Source: Cycas panzhihuaensis
Lineage: Eukaryota; Cycadophyta
Direction: 5' to 3'
DNA: 64,000 nucleotides
Assembly (NCBI GenBank): GCA_023213395.1
Contig: CM041465.1
Coordinates: forward strand, 43,035,741-43,099,740
The translations under genes were made by a program, and so were the position numbers. Positions 10,724 to 20,531 of the stretch are shown piece after piece; position 1 is the first letter of the stretch; every line of letters begins with the position of its first letter. The notes under the pieces are model-generated. The model made no database searches, had not been told where the DNA came from, and saw only the letters and a program-made list of their open reading frames with translations.

Positions 10724-11236
10724 TTGGCTTGGGATGCATATGAAGTAAACTCTTCTTCATTCAGATGTAATTTGCTATCCAAATGTGTATCTGTAAACAT
10801 TGATAATAATTTAAATTCTTTTGATTATATGCTGACTAATGATCATTTGGAAATTGATAATAACCTAGACCAACCAACCCTTAGTTTATCTAGTAATTTT
10901 CGTAGTTTTTTTCTAGTTAGTAGTAACCCTGACATCCCATCTACTTCAGGTGTGGGTCCTGAGATAGATTCCTTACCCCCCCCTTTTATACAACCCGAGG
11001 AAGGAAGTAATATTCCCTCCTCTTCTTCCTTAGAGGTACACACGCCCAGCCATAAATCTCTTCCAACCATTGGCGCCAAAACTGGGGAAATGGAAGGAGG
11101 ATCGCTGGTAAGTACTTCTAGCGAGTCTGGTCTAGGAAACAAAATCACTATTCCGGGAAAAACAAATTGCCAAACCTATATTGGGGATTACGTTAAACCA
11201 TTCTTTGGGAGCAGTTATATGGGACCACCCATTTAA
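10724..11236 (+). pseudogene. pol: Gypsy-A Ser/Asn/Pro-rich linker after protease
   Basis: A 170-codon open stretch beginning near DAYEVNSSSFRCNLLSK, a motif also found after protease in Gypsy-B (41165) and Gypsy-C (63490). The rest is low-complexity, with conserved islands (PSTSGVGPE, SLPTIGAK, YIGDYVKPF) shared with Gypsy-C. No enzymatic domain is recognised; it may be a flexible spacer between protease and the downstream part. The start shown is only the first in-frame Met. Confidence 0.7.
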
Positions 11237-11352
11237 CACACCTTGCATTGAGTATTGGATAGACAGGAAATTGGGACAAAACCAAATGGCGTAGGATTCA
11301 ATCCTAACCCCTCTGAGGGAAAGCTTGGTGTTGGTACTTAGCTCACCAACAT

Positions 11353-11700
11353 ACCCTTAGCAATTGGCAAGAATTGCAAACGATGTTTCGAATACGATTC
11401 GATCATTCGGACCAACTAGCTGTTCCAATATTCTATGTAGGACATGACCCTAGAAAACACGTACAGGTGTGTAAACAAAATTGGAAATCCTTGAGTATAC
11501 CTAAGCGGAATTGGTCTAACTACTTCTACCACACCTTGGGGAGAGTAGCAAAAGACTGGTTCCTGGGAAGGGAGCAAAACTTAGATATAACCTAGACCAA
11601 CCTAAGGGAATCTTTCATAAAAACCTTTAGGCATACTTTGGAAAACCAAGAAGTAGACACAATCCTGAAACATATTAGAATGATGAGCATAAAACTAGAA
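11353..11700 (+). pseudogene. Gypsy-A second capsid-like (retrotransposon gag-like) segment
   Basis: About 115 residues with one in-frame stop at 11593. The pattern is that of a retrotransposon capsid N-terminal domain: HDPRKHVQVCKQNW, then IPKRNWSNYFYHTLGRVAKDWF, then NLRESFIKTFRHTLE. It compares with PLAWYKE...WVKIKKAFEVRF of the true Gag upstream. Its place between protease and RT is unusual. Gypsy-B has lost the region and Gypsy-C is cut by the window end before it, so I cannot tell whether it is family-wide. The capsid assignment is by eye. Confidence 0.5.
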
Positions 11701-11754
11701 TAGCAATTACCAGATCAGAAAACAAAAAAATCCATAGATAGTGAAGAAGAAGAA

Positions 11755-12700
11755 ATTGTGAATTATCTTGCAGAATTTACAGAATTCACCGTGGGAGAAA
11801 GAAAAGTAGAAGATGCTCCAGGGCATAAAACTGAAAATGTAGAAGATGTGGGTATGACAAAGTTAAAAACAACAGAAATTAATGTTGGCAATCGAGAAAG
11901 TCCTAAGCTTATCCGAATTGGAGTTTATTGGGATCCCCAAACAGTAGCCGAAGCTCAACAATTATTCGAAGAATTTCGTGATGTGTTTGCATGGTCATAT
12001 AAAGATTTGAAAGCTATTCCTCCGGAGATAGGAATGCATCATATTGATCTAGTGGAGGACGCTAAACCAAGAAAAGCAATGCCATACCGAATGAATCCGA
12101 AATATAAAGAAAAGTAAAAGCGAGCTGGATAAAATGTTAGAAGCGGGTTATATATACGAAATTGACTACAGGTGGTAGGTGAGCCACATAGTAGTGGTTC
12201 CAAAGAAAATGGGAAAATTAAGTGCATGTGGATTACAGACAATTGAACAAAGTGACGAAAAAAGATCCATTTCCGTTACCTTTCACGGAAGATATTCTAG
12301 AAGCAGTTGGAGGGAATGAAATCTATTCATTCACAGACGAATTTAGTGGGTACAATCAAGTGCAGATTGCCCCGGAAGATCAGGCAAAGACAACATTCGT
12401 AACAGAATGGGGTACGTACGCCTATAAGGTAATGCCATTCGGTCTTACGAATGCCCCAGCGACATTTCAACGGATTGTGATTAATATTTTTCGTAAATTC
12501 ATTGGAGAAAAGTTGCGGTATTCTTAGGCGATTGGACATTATGCGGGTTAATAAAAATCATATGGAAAACTTAAGAGAAATGTTGCAAACTTGTCGGGAA
12601 AATAAAGCGTGTCTCAATCCGTAAAATGTACATTTCTGGTACCCTTTGGAAACCTCTTGGGGCATATAGTCAGCAAAGAAGGATTGGCGATGATCCGAGA
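11755..12700 (+). pseudogene. pol: Gypsy-A reverse transcriptase
   Basis: The pre-RT part (FEEFRDVFAWSYKDLKAIPPE, then YRMNPKYKEK) is open to 12117, with stops and a shift at 12116-12235. The core 12222-12527 reads VDYRQLNKVTKKDPFPLPF, FSGYNQVQIAPEDQAKTTF, YKVMPFGLTNAPATFQR. The catalytic YxDD site reads FLGD at about 12513, so the first Asp is lost even allowing for the frameshift. Downstream, KCTFLVPFGNLLGHIVSKEG (thumb) is in another frame. GLTNAPATFQR and the pre-RT motif are typical of plant Gypsy. Confidence 0.88.
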
Positions 12701-12749
12701 AAAGTGTACGCCATTTTACACTTTCCGACACCGAATACGAGAAGCAGCT

Positions 12750-13190
12750 AAAAGGTTTTTTGGGTTTGACCGGATATTATAGAAAATTTATCAGAGGTTA
12801 TGCATATATATCTGGACCTCTGGAAGAATTGCTGAAAAAGAATATTGAATGGATATGGACCAAAGATCAGCAACGAGCATTCGAGACATTAAAGCAGGCC
12901 ATAGTAGCAGCACCTATATTGCGATTTCCAGACTGGAAGAAAACCTTTCACGTACATGTGGATGCGTCGCCATACGCTATTGGATGCGTATTGGCCCAAC
13001 CCGATGATGATAAAGCGGATCATCCGTCTATTTTGCGATCGAAAACTTACGAGCGAGCGAGTGCATTATACGACGACGGAAAGAGAGGCACTCGGCATGG
13101 TTTATGCACTACAAAAGTTTCGACATTATTTATTATCTAATCCATTCCTGTTTTTTGTCGACCACCAAGCCTTGATGTATGGTGAATAAA
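12750..13190 (+). pseudogene. pol: Gypsy-A RNase H
   Basis: The RT connection LTGYYRKFIRGYA leads into FHVHVDASPYAIGCVLAQ (first Asp), then, after a frameshift near 13030, TTEREALGMVYALQKFRHYL (Glu) and FFVDHQALMY (Asp). The three acidic landmarks survive but are split between two frames, 12760-13140 and 12956-13189. Confidence 0.88.
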
Positions 13191-13229
13191 CCAATTATGC
13201 GAGGAAGGATCGAGATGGCTAATGTTGTT

Positions 13230-14605
13230 CCAAGAATTTTCATTTAAAATCATTATGAAACACAGTAAGGCGCACATTATTCGATCAACTATCGAGAATT
13301 AAAATGGAGAAAAAGCCACAGTGGATACCGGATGATTTTCCAGATGCGTTCTATTCAAAGATAGATGCGGTTCGAGATTGGTATGAGGGTATACCGTAAT
13401 ACCTAGTGACCGTGAAGTGCCAGTGAGAACTAGATCGTCGGGAAAAGAAATTTCATTAGAAAAGCGGAGCCGTATCGGCTTATCGGTGAGTTGTACAAAT
13501 TCGGGTGGATGACATATTGCGGCGTTGTGTTCGACAAAGATGAGACAAACCAAATCATGTCGCAGCACATGAAGGAGTAGCGGTGGCCACATGGGGAAAT
13601 TGGCCACATGGCGAAAAATCTTGACGTCGGGATTACGGTGGCCATCGATGTTCAAGATGTTAAAAATGGGTTCAAGCATGCGACTCATCGCCAACGAGTG
13701 GGGAAACCTAATCGACGTGATTTCCACCCGTTGCATCCCATACTACCCTTGGCACCATTCGAAAAATGGGGACTTGACTTTGTGGGGCCAATCAAACCAG
13801 CAGCACGCCGATCAAAAGCTCGATACATTCTGGTGGCAACCGACTACGCGACAAAGTGGGTGGAAGCACGCGCATTGAGGAAAGCCGTCACGTAAAGTGC
13901 AAGATTTGATGAGGTGATAATCACGCGATTTGGATGACCCTTGGAGATTGTCAGTGACCAAGGTGCCCATTTCCTCAACCAAACGATTGAAGCGTTAACA
14001 ACTGCCTTCATGATTAGCCATCGAAAATCAACCCCCTACTATCCCCGAGCCAATGGTCAAGCAGAGAGCTCCAACAAGATAATCGAGAACTGTTTGCGGA
14101 AGATATGCGACATCGGCGGTCAGTTAAATTTGAGAAGTTACCTTCCGTACTATGGGCCTTTCGTACGACATATAAAAAATCAGTGGGACAAACACCATTT
14201 CAGCTTGTGTATGGCACAGAAGCCATTCTTAAGCCGAATTCGAGATACCCGACTTACGAGTAGCGATACAATGCGACTAGGCGACCTCCAGGTCCTTGGA
14301 ACGACGATCGAAGATCTAATACGGTTGGAAGAGACACGACATCTAGCAAAGCTGGGTGCGACATATAGAAAGCGGCGACAAAAGCGTGGCATGACCGCCA
14401 TCTGCGAAACCACAATTCAATGAGGGTGATCACGTATTGCTATCGACGGCAAATTCAAAAGCACCTCGAAACTCAAGATGCGATGGTTGGGACCATACAT
14501 CGCGGCAAGAATTTTCGAGAATGGTTCAGTGCAGCTTCGAGAAATCGACGGCCCCTTGCTACCAACACGAGTAAATGGTAGCAAACTCAAGTCCTACATT
14601 GAGTA
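13230..14605 (+). pseudogene. pol: Gypsy-A integrase with GPY-type C-terminus
   Basis: The zinc-binding N-terminus is scrambled by indels (13230-13600). The core follows: [24 protein letters not shown] (Asp), LEIVSDQGAHF (Asp), YYPRANGQAESSNK (Glu), so D, D and E are present in frames 13608-13895 and 13941-14423. The tail LKMRWLGPYIAARIFENGSV (about 14476-14535) is a GPY/F-type module and ends at a stop at 14603-14605. The matching tail survives in Gypsy-B at about 41845-41974. No chromodomain follows. Confidence 0.88.
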
Positions 14606-15439
14606 GCCAGTTACCAGCCGGATCAGCTGGTTGTACCATAGCGAATTGCATGATGTTGAGGCAATCAACTGCCTTGATACCGAGCCATGATCCAGTTCGG
14701 TATGGATATAAAAATTAAAAAAAAAAATTGGAAAAAAATAAAAAAATAACTGTAACTCATTTCTGATATAAGCAACAGTAGCATAATCTGAGAAAATCAG
14801 AGGGAAACTCAACAGCATACAAGCGAATTACGATTATGCGTCTTAACAGTGCGTTACTGTGCACGCAGTTGGGGTGATAAAGTAAAAATACACTATACGT
14901 ACCAAAGGAATTCACCAAAGTACGCATAGTGTAAAAAGTGACCCCGAATTATACTATACGTACCTAAAAAGTACGCGGACAGGTACGCATAGTAGAAATA
15001 ACTTTAAGTGGCTCAATTACATTTTACGTGCACGAAAAGTACGTGGCAGTGCAAAGGTGATTACGGGCGTAAACTCAAATTATACATTATCATTACCAAC
15101 GACGTGCGTGTCGGCACGCACTATGTAAAAGATACTTAAGTGACTATTTGCGTTATCGTACCAAAGAAAGTACAATCGAGCACGCATAATAGAAGTCTTT
15201 AACATTATGCGTACCAAGGAACGTATAAGACAAAAACACAAAGCGACAAATCATTACGCACTGCGAACATTCCTGTGCGGTACGCAGAGCGGAACGGACC
15301 ACGGCACGCAAGGGTTTGCTCGGGTACGCATCACAGTGACCGAAACAGTGAAACGGCAAGCGTTCCTCGGAGAATGCGTGCGTGCGGTTCTCTGCGATGC
15401 GCTTTAGGTTTTCTTTCTTACCTCTGGGAATCCACAGCC
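14606..15439 (+). repeat. Gypsy-A post-integrase region with tandem palindrome array
   Basis: No protein is recognised. An A-rich tract lies at 14706-14748. From 14891 to about 15235 there are roughly six diverged units, spaced about 60-70 bp, each pairing an actatacgtacc-like arm with a ggtacgcatagt-like arm. The clearest are 14891-14902 with 14920-14931, and 14953-14964 with 14982-14993, each 11 of 12 matched. A GC-richer stretch (15240-15410) precedes the accessory ORF. Gypsy-B shares the sequence up to about 42160 and lacks the array. Tat-type elements are known to carry tandem repeats here. Confidence 0.7.
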
Positions 15440-16494
15440 ATGATGAGGACGACAGGGTGCCAAGAGGCATACATTCCCAAGCTGAAACAGGACCTCCAAA
15501 CCCTACCAAAGATTCCGACAAAGATTAAGCAGGCAGGCTGGAAGGATTACATTTTTTGCAATCCTATGTATTATGACCCGGAGTTGATGGACCAAATCGA
15601 CGGCCACGAAAGCAAAGCAAAGAAAGCCAAATTGACGCAGATATAGTCCATACCATTCTTGGACTTCCCAAGGAAGGAGAGGTTCCATTGGGAACAAAAG
15701 ATCGTAGGTCGGCCAGAAATGTGGATGAGGGAGTTATGCCATCCTAACACCCAAATAATGTCCCATGGAATCGGGGTGGCGACATTATGGACAACAAAGC
15801 TGCGTTGGGTGGCCAAGGTGATTAATTCCAGGTTTTTATCAAAAAGGAAATATACCTACATCCAGAGAGGTATGATGCAGGTACTCTTAAAAATTCGAGA
15901 GGGAGAAAGAAGGAACGGGTCCGAATTTTTATCAGAGAATATGAGGCAACTACATGTGAAATCCGGACGCAACCCTTCCGCCATCCTTCATTGCTTTTGG
16001 CAATTTTATTTTACCAGTGTTCGGAAGTTCAATTAACGTAACCACTATTTCTCCTGAACCAATCATTAAACAAAGGTAGCGAGTTCCCGGAACCGACAAC
16101 CAACATGGAAGCTAAGCGGAGAGTTCAAGCAAATGCGAAGGTACTTACAGTTACAAAAACCCAGTACACTGTTCCTCATAGGACAAAGCAAGTCATCCAT
16201 CGGCGTGGGAAGAGGAAGAAAGGAGAGGAGGAAGCAAGAAGAGGAGGAGGCAGAGGCATCCACAGGAAGAATGGGAAGACTTCCTAGCGGCAGAGGTGGA
16301 GAGCCTCAAGACCTCCTACACCGCAGGACAAAGCGGGTCCAATTATTCAAATGATCCAGGATATGGAGGCAGGGTACAAAGCAGAGATAGCGGCCCTTCA
16401 GGAGAAAATAAAGGAGAAGGATGCCATTATTGCCACCCTGACACAGATAAATGAAGAAATTTTGGGAGGACCATGGCAGCAGGAGTCGCCTTGA
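15440..16494 (+). pseudogene. Gypsy-A accessory ORF of unknown function
   Basis: An extra ORF between integrase and 3' LTR, as in Tat/Athila-type elements. The first part (15440-15646) contains YIFCNPMYYDPELMDQIDGH, then a stop/frameshift. The second (about 15659-16036) has LRWVAKVINSRFLSKRKYTY and a basic, hydrophobic pattern recalling plant-transposon protein domains, but I cannot name a family. A third part (16105-16287) is very basic (RRGKRKKGEEEARR). The last 50 residues, in another frame, form a likely coiled coil (GYKAEIAALQEKIKEKDAII) ending at the stop 16492-16494. The start is the first Met after the array. Gypsy-B lacks it. Confidence 0.55.
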
Positions 16495-16497
16495 GAC

Positions 16498-16588
16498 AGA
16501 GTGGGGGAGGGATACCCCGAAATTTTGATTTTTTTGGAGTTTTGTTGAGCAAGGATGCTCAAACCGATAACTGTTGACCCGGGATAGA
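16498..16588 (+). promoter_or_regulatory. Gypsy-A purine tract and conserved hairpin before 3' LTR
   Basis: A purine tract gagtgggggaggga starts at 16498, but the LTR start fixed by the target duplication is 16589, some 75-90 bases further. Between them is a hairpin TTGAGCA-AGGA-TGCTCAA (16545-16562) and the sequence gttgacccgggataga abutting the LTR. Gypsy-B has the same order at about 42290-42368. The base just before the LTR is not a polypurine run. Confidence 0.65.
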
Positions 16589-17424
16589 TGTTGGCATTAA
16601 AATTGACTCAATGGCTGTGTGAGGACCAGAGGTAGGTCAGATAACCCGAGTTGTGCAGTGCGGACCGTGCAGGTACGCACGCAGGCAAATCGACGTAAAA
16701 CAAGCATTCGGTGCGTATGACGGTGCGTGCGGGCAGTACGCATGACAGGAACGTACCAGCGGCAGAACGGAACCAAACGGTGGCGGTACGCATGACTCCA
16801 GGGGACCAGTGAAGACCTGGGGAGGTGCCAGACGTACGTACGGACGTACGGACCCAAAGGAATAATTAATTAAGGACAAACAAAGTGATTAAGTGAAGAG
16901 GTACACATAACTGAAGAGGTACGCATGACTGAAGGGGTACGGTTATGACTGTCTGTCATAACCCTTCAGCCAAAAGGTACCAGCAGGAGTACTTAAGGAG
17001 GTACGCATGATTCACCTGGTTAGGGTGAGAGTCGGATATCACGGGTACGCAAAGGTGCAGGAGACGATGCATGACAGTGATTGGAGCATGAATGTATGAT
17101 AAGTAACATCTGGTTATGCATATGTAATGAAGGATCAGATCTTTGTTGGAATGCTCAGAATGCATTCCGACCCACATGTAAATGAACTGCTGAATTAATA
17201 AAAGGAAGAGTTACGTGGAAATTGGTATATTCTTGGTGTGTAATGATGATTTGCTGAAGTATGTATTGATTTTACGTACTCATGTACCATTCTGTGAATT
17301 ATATATGGAATGTATGTGAATAACCATGTTGACAGTGTCCTAAAACTAGACTATAGCGCTGTGTAACCTTGACAAGTGAGCAGGGGTGTCTCGTAAGTGT
17401 AGCAATGCACCTTACCAGTCAACA
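16589..17424 (+). repeat. Gypsy-A 3' LTR
   Basis: 836 bp, TGTTGG...CAACA, matching 7031-7821. It is followed by the target duplication atgtt (17425-17429). It contains the alternating palindromic run acgtacgtacggacgtacgg near 16832, shared with the right LTR of Gypsy-B. Confidence 0.93.
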
Positions 17425-17634
17425 ATGTTATGCTGCCAATTTGCTAATCAATTGGTATTCTTTGGTGTAGGACTAATTCCTCCTTCTCACTCTTTGGTAT
17501 CATCTTGCTCTCTTGATCTTGGTCTTATTTATCCTTTAGTGTTGCTCTTATGCTATTTAGAACTAGAGGAGAACTATCTTCATGATCTTGGTTTTATAGG
17601 TCTTAGGCACTCTAATCCTTTGACCTTTTTCACA
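17425..17634 (+). repeat. Copia-A 3' LTR, second part
   Basis: Target duplication atgtt, then the remainder of the LTR interrupted at 7030; matches 1-202. It ends in CACA at 17634, and Copia-B coding sequence begins at once. Confidence 0.92.
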
Positions 17635-17917
17635 AAATGAGACATTGGAAAGTTGCCAAAAGGATACTTAGATATCTGAAAGGAACTGTAGATCTGAACT
17701 TGGCATACACCAAAAAGAAATCAACTCAATTGCTTGGGTATTATGATTCTAACTGGGTTGGAGACAAAAAGAATAGGAGATCTACCAATGGATACTGTTT
17801 CGTCTTGGGCTCAATTGCCATTTCTTGGTGTAGTAAAAAGCAACCAACAATTGCTCTTTTATCAACTGAAGCATAATCCAAATTGACAGTTTGTGTAATC
17901 CAGTTGCTGTTTGAGCC

Positions 17918-17957
17918 AACTGTTAATGGATATGAATCATTATATCCATTAACAGTT
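17918..17957. repeat. Perfect foldback insertion in Copia-B RNase H
   Basis: AACTGTTAATGGATAT (17918-17933) and its exact reverse complement (17942-17957) flank an 8-base loop. Further copies of ggatat and atgatatgaatcaa follow. It interrupts the RNase H reading just before the caacaaggaccaacaa stretch that is conserved in Copia-D. It looks like an inserted snap-back segment of about 55 bp. Confidence 0.75.
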
Positions 17958-18244
17958 ATGGATATAATGATATGAATCAACCGCAACAAGGACCAACAAT
18001 TTCACTTTGTGATAATCAGAGTGCAATAAAGTTGACCAAAAATCCGATTTTACGTGCATGAACAAAGCACATGGAAGTGCACCATCACTACATTCGAGAA
18101 AAAGTGCAAAGCAAAGAGATTGATCTAACATATTGATCCACAACAAATCAAGTTGCAGATATTCTGAAAAATCACTTGGCAGAGATAAGTTTAAAATTTT
18201 CAGAGAGAGGATAGGACTAAAAAGAATGAAACATTAAGAAAGGG

Positions 18245-18428
18245 TGTTAGAGTATAATGTTTTATCTTAAGATTATTAAAAGGGGGGTAATGTAATCAAA
18301 CCCACATTGTACATAATGTAAATATAATACTCATGATTAGCTATAATTAACCTTGTAACAGTTACAAAGTTTGATGTATAAAGAGAGGAATTTCTCACAT
18401 AATAATACATTGATTTTTCTCCCTATCA
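18245..18428 (+). repeat. Copia-B 3' LTR
   Basis: Preceded by attaagaaaggg. It contains TATAAAGAGAG near 18376 and an aataatacat end region. The right boundary (atca, 18428) is inferred from the CA end and from the start of unrelated minus-strand coding sequence just after it. Confidence 0.7.
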
Positions 18429-19930
18429 ATAGAAGAAGTCTAATTTTAACACATCATATGTTTTGGGCACATAAATATCCTTAATTTTTGCCTTAAGGGC
18501 AAGATCTACTTTAGCACTTTTCCTCATTCTTCTTGTCCTTATCCCTTGATCCGTAGGGATATGATCTAATTTTAAGGCTTCAATGGTGGATTTAACCCAT
18601 TTTGGTTGATTAACATTTGTCACTTGGATCGATTTGGACTAGAGCTAGATGAACTTTCATCATCATCGCTTAAGTCAATTACACTTATACTCCTTTTGGG
18701 TTCTTCCTTAAGGACCTTTTTACCTTTATCATTTTCTATAAACTTATATTTTGCATGGATTGTCGTCAATGCTCACATTTCGACTAACATAAATTTTTTG
18801 TTCTTCTTCATCACGAAGAGTCCATATGCTTTTTATTCTTCCACATATCCAATGAATATAAACTTTTTGGCTTTTTCATCCAATTTACCCCTTCTTTCCT
18901 TAGGAATGTGTATGTATGGTATACCCCCAAAAGCTCTTAGATGTCCAACATGGGGCTTTCTTTTGGAACACGCCTCTTCCAAAGTAATGACCTTGATTGC
19001 TTTAGTTGGGCTATAGTTTCAACACACATATTGCGGTTGTTATAGCTTTTGCCTAGTATTCATGACTTAGATTTTTGGCGCTCATCATATTGTTAGCGAT
19101 TTTTTCAATAATTGTGTTTTTTCATTTGGCCACACCATTTTGTTGTCGTGTGTAAGGGGTGATAAATTGTCTTCTAATCACATTAACCTCAATAATTTCT
19201 AAGCTCATTATAAGTGTACTTGCCTCTATTGTCTAATCTTAAACATTTGATGTACTTTCTTGATCTCTTCGTAAACTTGGCTTTAAATATCAAGAAATTT
19301 TCAAATACATCAAAATTAAAATTTAGAAAGTAAACTGATATCTTTTGACTAGAATCATTGATGAAGTTTAAAAAATATCTTGAGCCACCAAATGATGGGG
19401 TTTGTATAGGTCCATAAACGTCGTCGTGGACAAGTTCTAAGTGCTTCTTAGCTCTGCATCATTTATCATTTTCAAATGGGGCTCTATGCATCTTCCTCAT
19501 TTGATAGATATCATAAACATTTTTATTTTAATTAATGTGAGGCAAACCCTTTACCATTTCTAGCTTGTTGATTAGTTCATGGTAACTATGGTTGATGTGG
19601 CATAGCCACTCATGCCACAATTGACTCTCATCAATCAAATTATAGTTGCAACTTTGGTGATCATAGAAAGAGGTGTCCAACTAATACATTCCATTGCTTT
19701 TCATACCCTTTAGTGACCACTTTAAAGTTTCTAGTTTCGTCCTTGATAAGGCATTATTCGACATGAATAACAATTATCAAATTTTAATTTTCCTTAGTAA
19801 GTTAACTAATCGAAATTAGATTCCTCTTTAGTCCAAGGACATATAGAACATTGTTCATTTCACATTTATGGTTGTCATCCATAGTGATTGTAACGGTCTG
19901 TATCCCTTTAGCTATATATCTTGCATTGTC
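18429..19930 (-). pseudogene. pol: Copia-C integrase fragment
   Basis: Read on the minus strand from about 19930 leftward: end of the protease region, then GAG-pre-integrase (SQLWHEWLCHINHS), then integrase with LVHDDVYGPI, RYFLNFINDSSQK, a weakened second-Asp motif (LRLDNRGKYT), VIRRQFITPYTRQQNG, and the C-terminal pattern GKKPNVGHLRAFG. Then an acidic connector ends at 18429, where Copia-B begins. There are many stops and a few frameshifts. It is a different subfamily from the neighbours by sequence. RT and RNase H would lie left of Copia-B, outside the window. Confidence 0.8.
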
Positions 19931-20531
19931 TTCTACGTAGATAGATGGGTAGTCTCAGAGGATGGGTGTTGAAAGTGCTCATGCGGACTGCATGCAGGTC
20001 GAATGGTCAAATGGTGGCTAAAATTTTTATTTTTCATTTCATAAAGTTTAAAACATTATAAAATGAAATTTAATTATTTTTGAATGTTTGATGAAGTCCA
20101 CATAGCCCCAAGTATGATCGTATAGGTGTTTTGAAGTGACCAAGGGCCAATTCATAAAGGGCCTTTTTTATCTTTGACCTTTTTTCCTAAAAGGGTACCT
20201 GTGCTCATAGAAATGACTATATCTTGTTCATACAACATTAGAATCAAGTATTATTAGTTGCGTTATGAAGCTAACTCACATGGCTTTCCAATGATTGGTC
20301 ACATAATACAATTTGAATTTGATTTAATGAAGGTTTTAATGGTTGAAGTCAAATTCAACATATTTTACATGTTGACTTTTTAGAAAAATGAAGGCACCAT
20401 TCCTTATTTCTTGATCATTTAAGGATTCTTGGATGTGTAATTAATGGTTATGATATCATTTTGATAGGAAAATAATAAAGCTATATAGTGTGTTTTGATG
20501 CGACATTAAACATTATGGGGGGGAGGGGGTT
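19931..20531. other. Unassigned noncoding stretch ending in a purine tract
   Basis: No protein on either strand. It is AT-rich with gttgaagtcaaattcaacatattttacatgttgact-like local inverted repeats near 20350. It ends in a run of G with one A at 20517-20530, which looks like the polypurine tract of the LTR that follows. It may be the 3' internal part of that element. Confidence 0.5.

Larger units (their letters stand above)
7031..17424 (+). mobile_element. Gypsy-A, full-length Ty3/Gypsy element with accessory ORF
   Basis: LTRs of 791 and 836 bp begin TGTTGG and end CA and are flanked by perfect 5-bp duplications atgtt (7026-7030, 17425-17429). Order: LTR, tRNA-Glu-type primer site, gag, protease, linker with a capsid-like segment, RT, RNase H, integrase with GPY-type tail, palindrome array, accessory ORF, 3' LTR. 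RT precedes integrase, which defines Gypsy. There is no chromodomain after integrase, and the DGGA protease and a 3' extra ORF point to the non-chromovirus (Tat/Athila/Ogre) branch; the lineage is inferred. Frameshifts are dense beyond about 9300. Confidence 0.93.
1..17634 (+). mobile_element. Copia-A, LTR retrotransposon (left end outside window, split by Gypsy-A)
   Basis: Ty1/Copia element in the order LTR, iMet primer site, leader, gag, protease, integrase, RT, RNase H, polypurine tract, LTR. Bases 1-202 repeat at 17433-17634 with about 9 differences by eye. Its 3' LTR (6683-7030 plus 17430-17634) is interrupted by Gypsy-A. After the 3' LTR the sequence continues directly into RNase H of another Copia (Copia-B), so Copia-A inserted there; the right target duplication should be aaatg at 17635-17639 and its partner lies left of the window. 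All coding domains carry stops or frameshifts. It is the same family as Copia-F, judged by LTR start, leader and pol similarity. Confidence 0.93.
17635..18428 (+). mobile_element. Copia-B, 3' end (RNase H and 3' LTR)
   Basis: Only the 3' end of this element is in the window, to the right of the inserted Copia-A. RNase H is readable at 17640-18222: HWKVAKRILRYLKGTVDL, GYCFVLGSIAISWCSKK, LLSTEA with its Glu, then STEA-stop at 17874, and more stops to 18200. A purine tract ends aaaggg at 18244. The LTR begins TGTTAGAGTATAATGTTTTA at 18245, related to the Copia-D LTR, and probably ends atca at 18428 (184 bp). The rest of the element lies left of the window, beyond Copia-A. Confidence 0.8.

Noticed and set aside
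14706-14748. Poly-A-like tract as a possible SINE/LINE tail
   Set aside because: The same A-rich tract lies at the same place in Gypsy-B (42086-42115) right after integrase, so it belongs to the Gypsy element.
18606-19016. Plus-strand open frame of 136 codons
   Set aside because: Shadow of the Copia-C integrase C-terminus, which reads sensibly on the minus strand.
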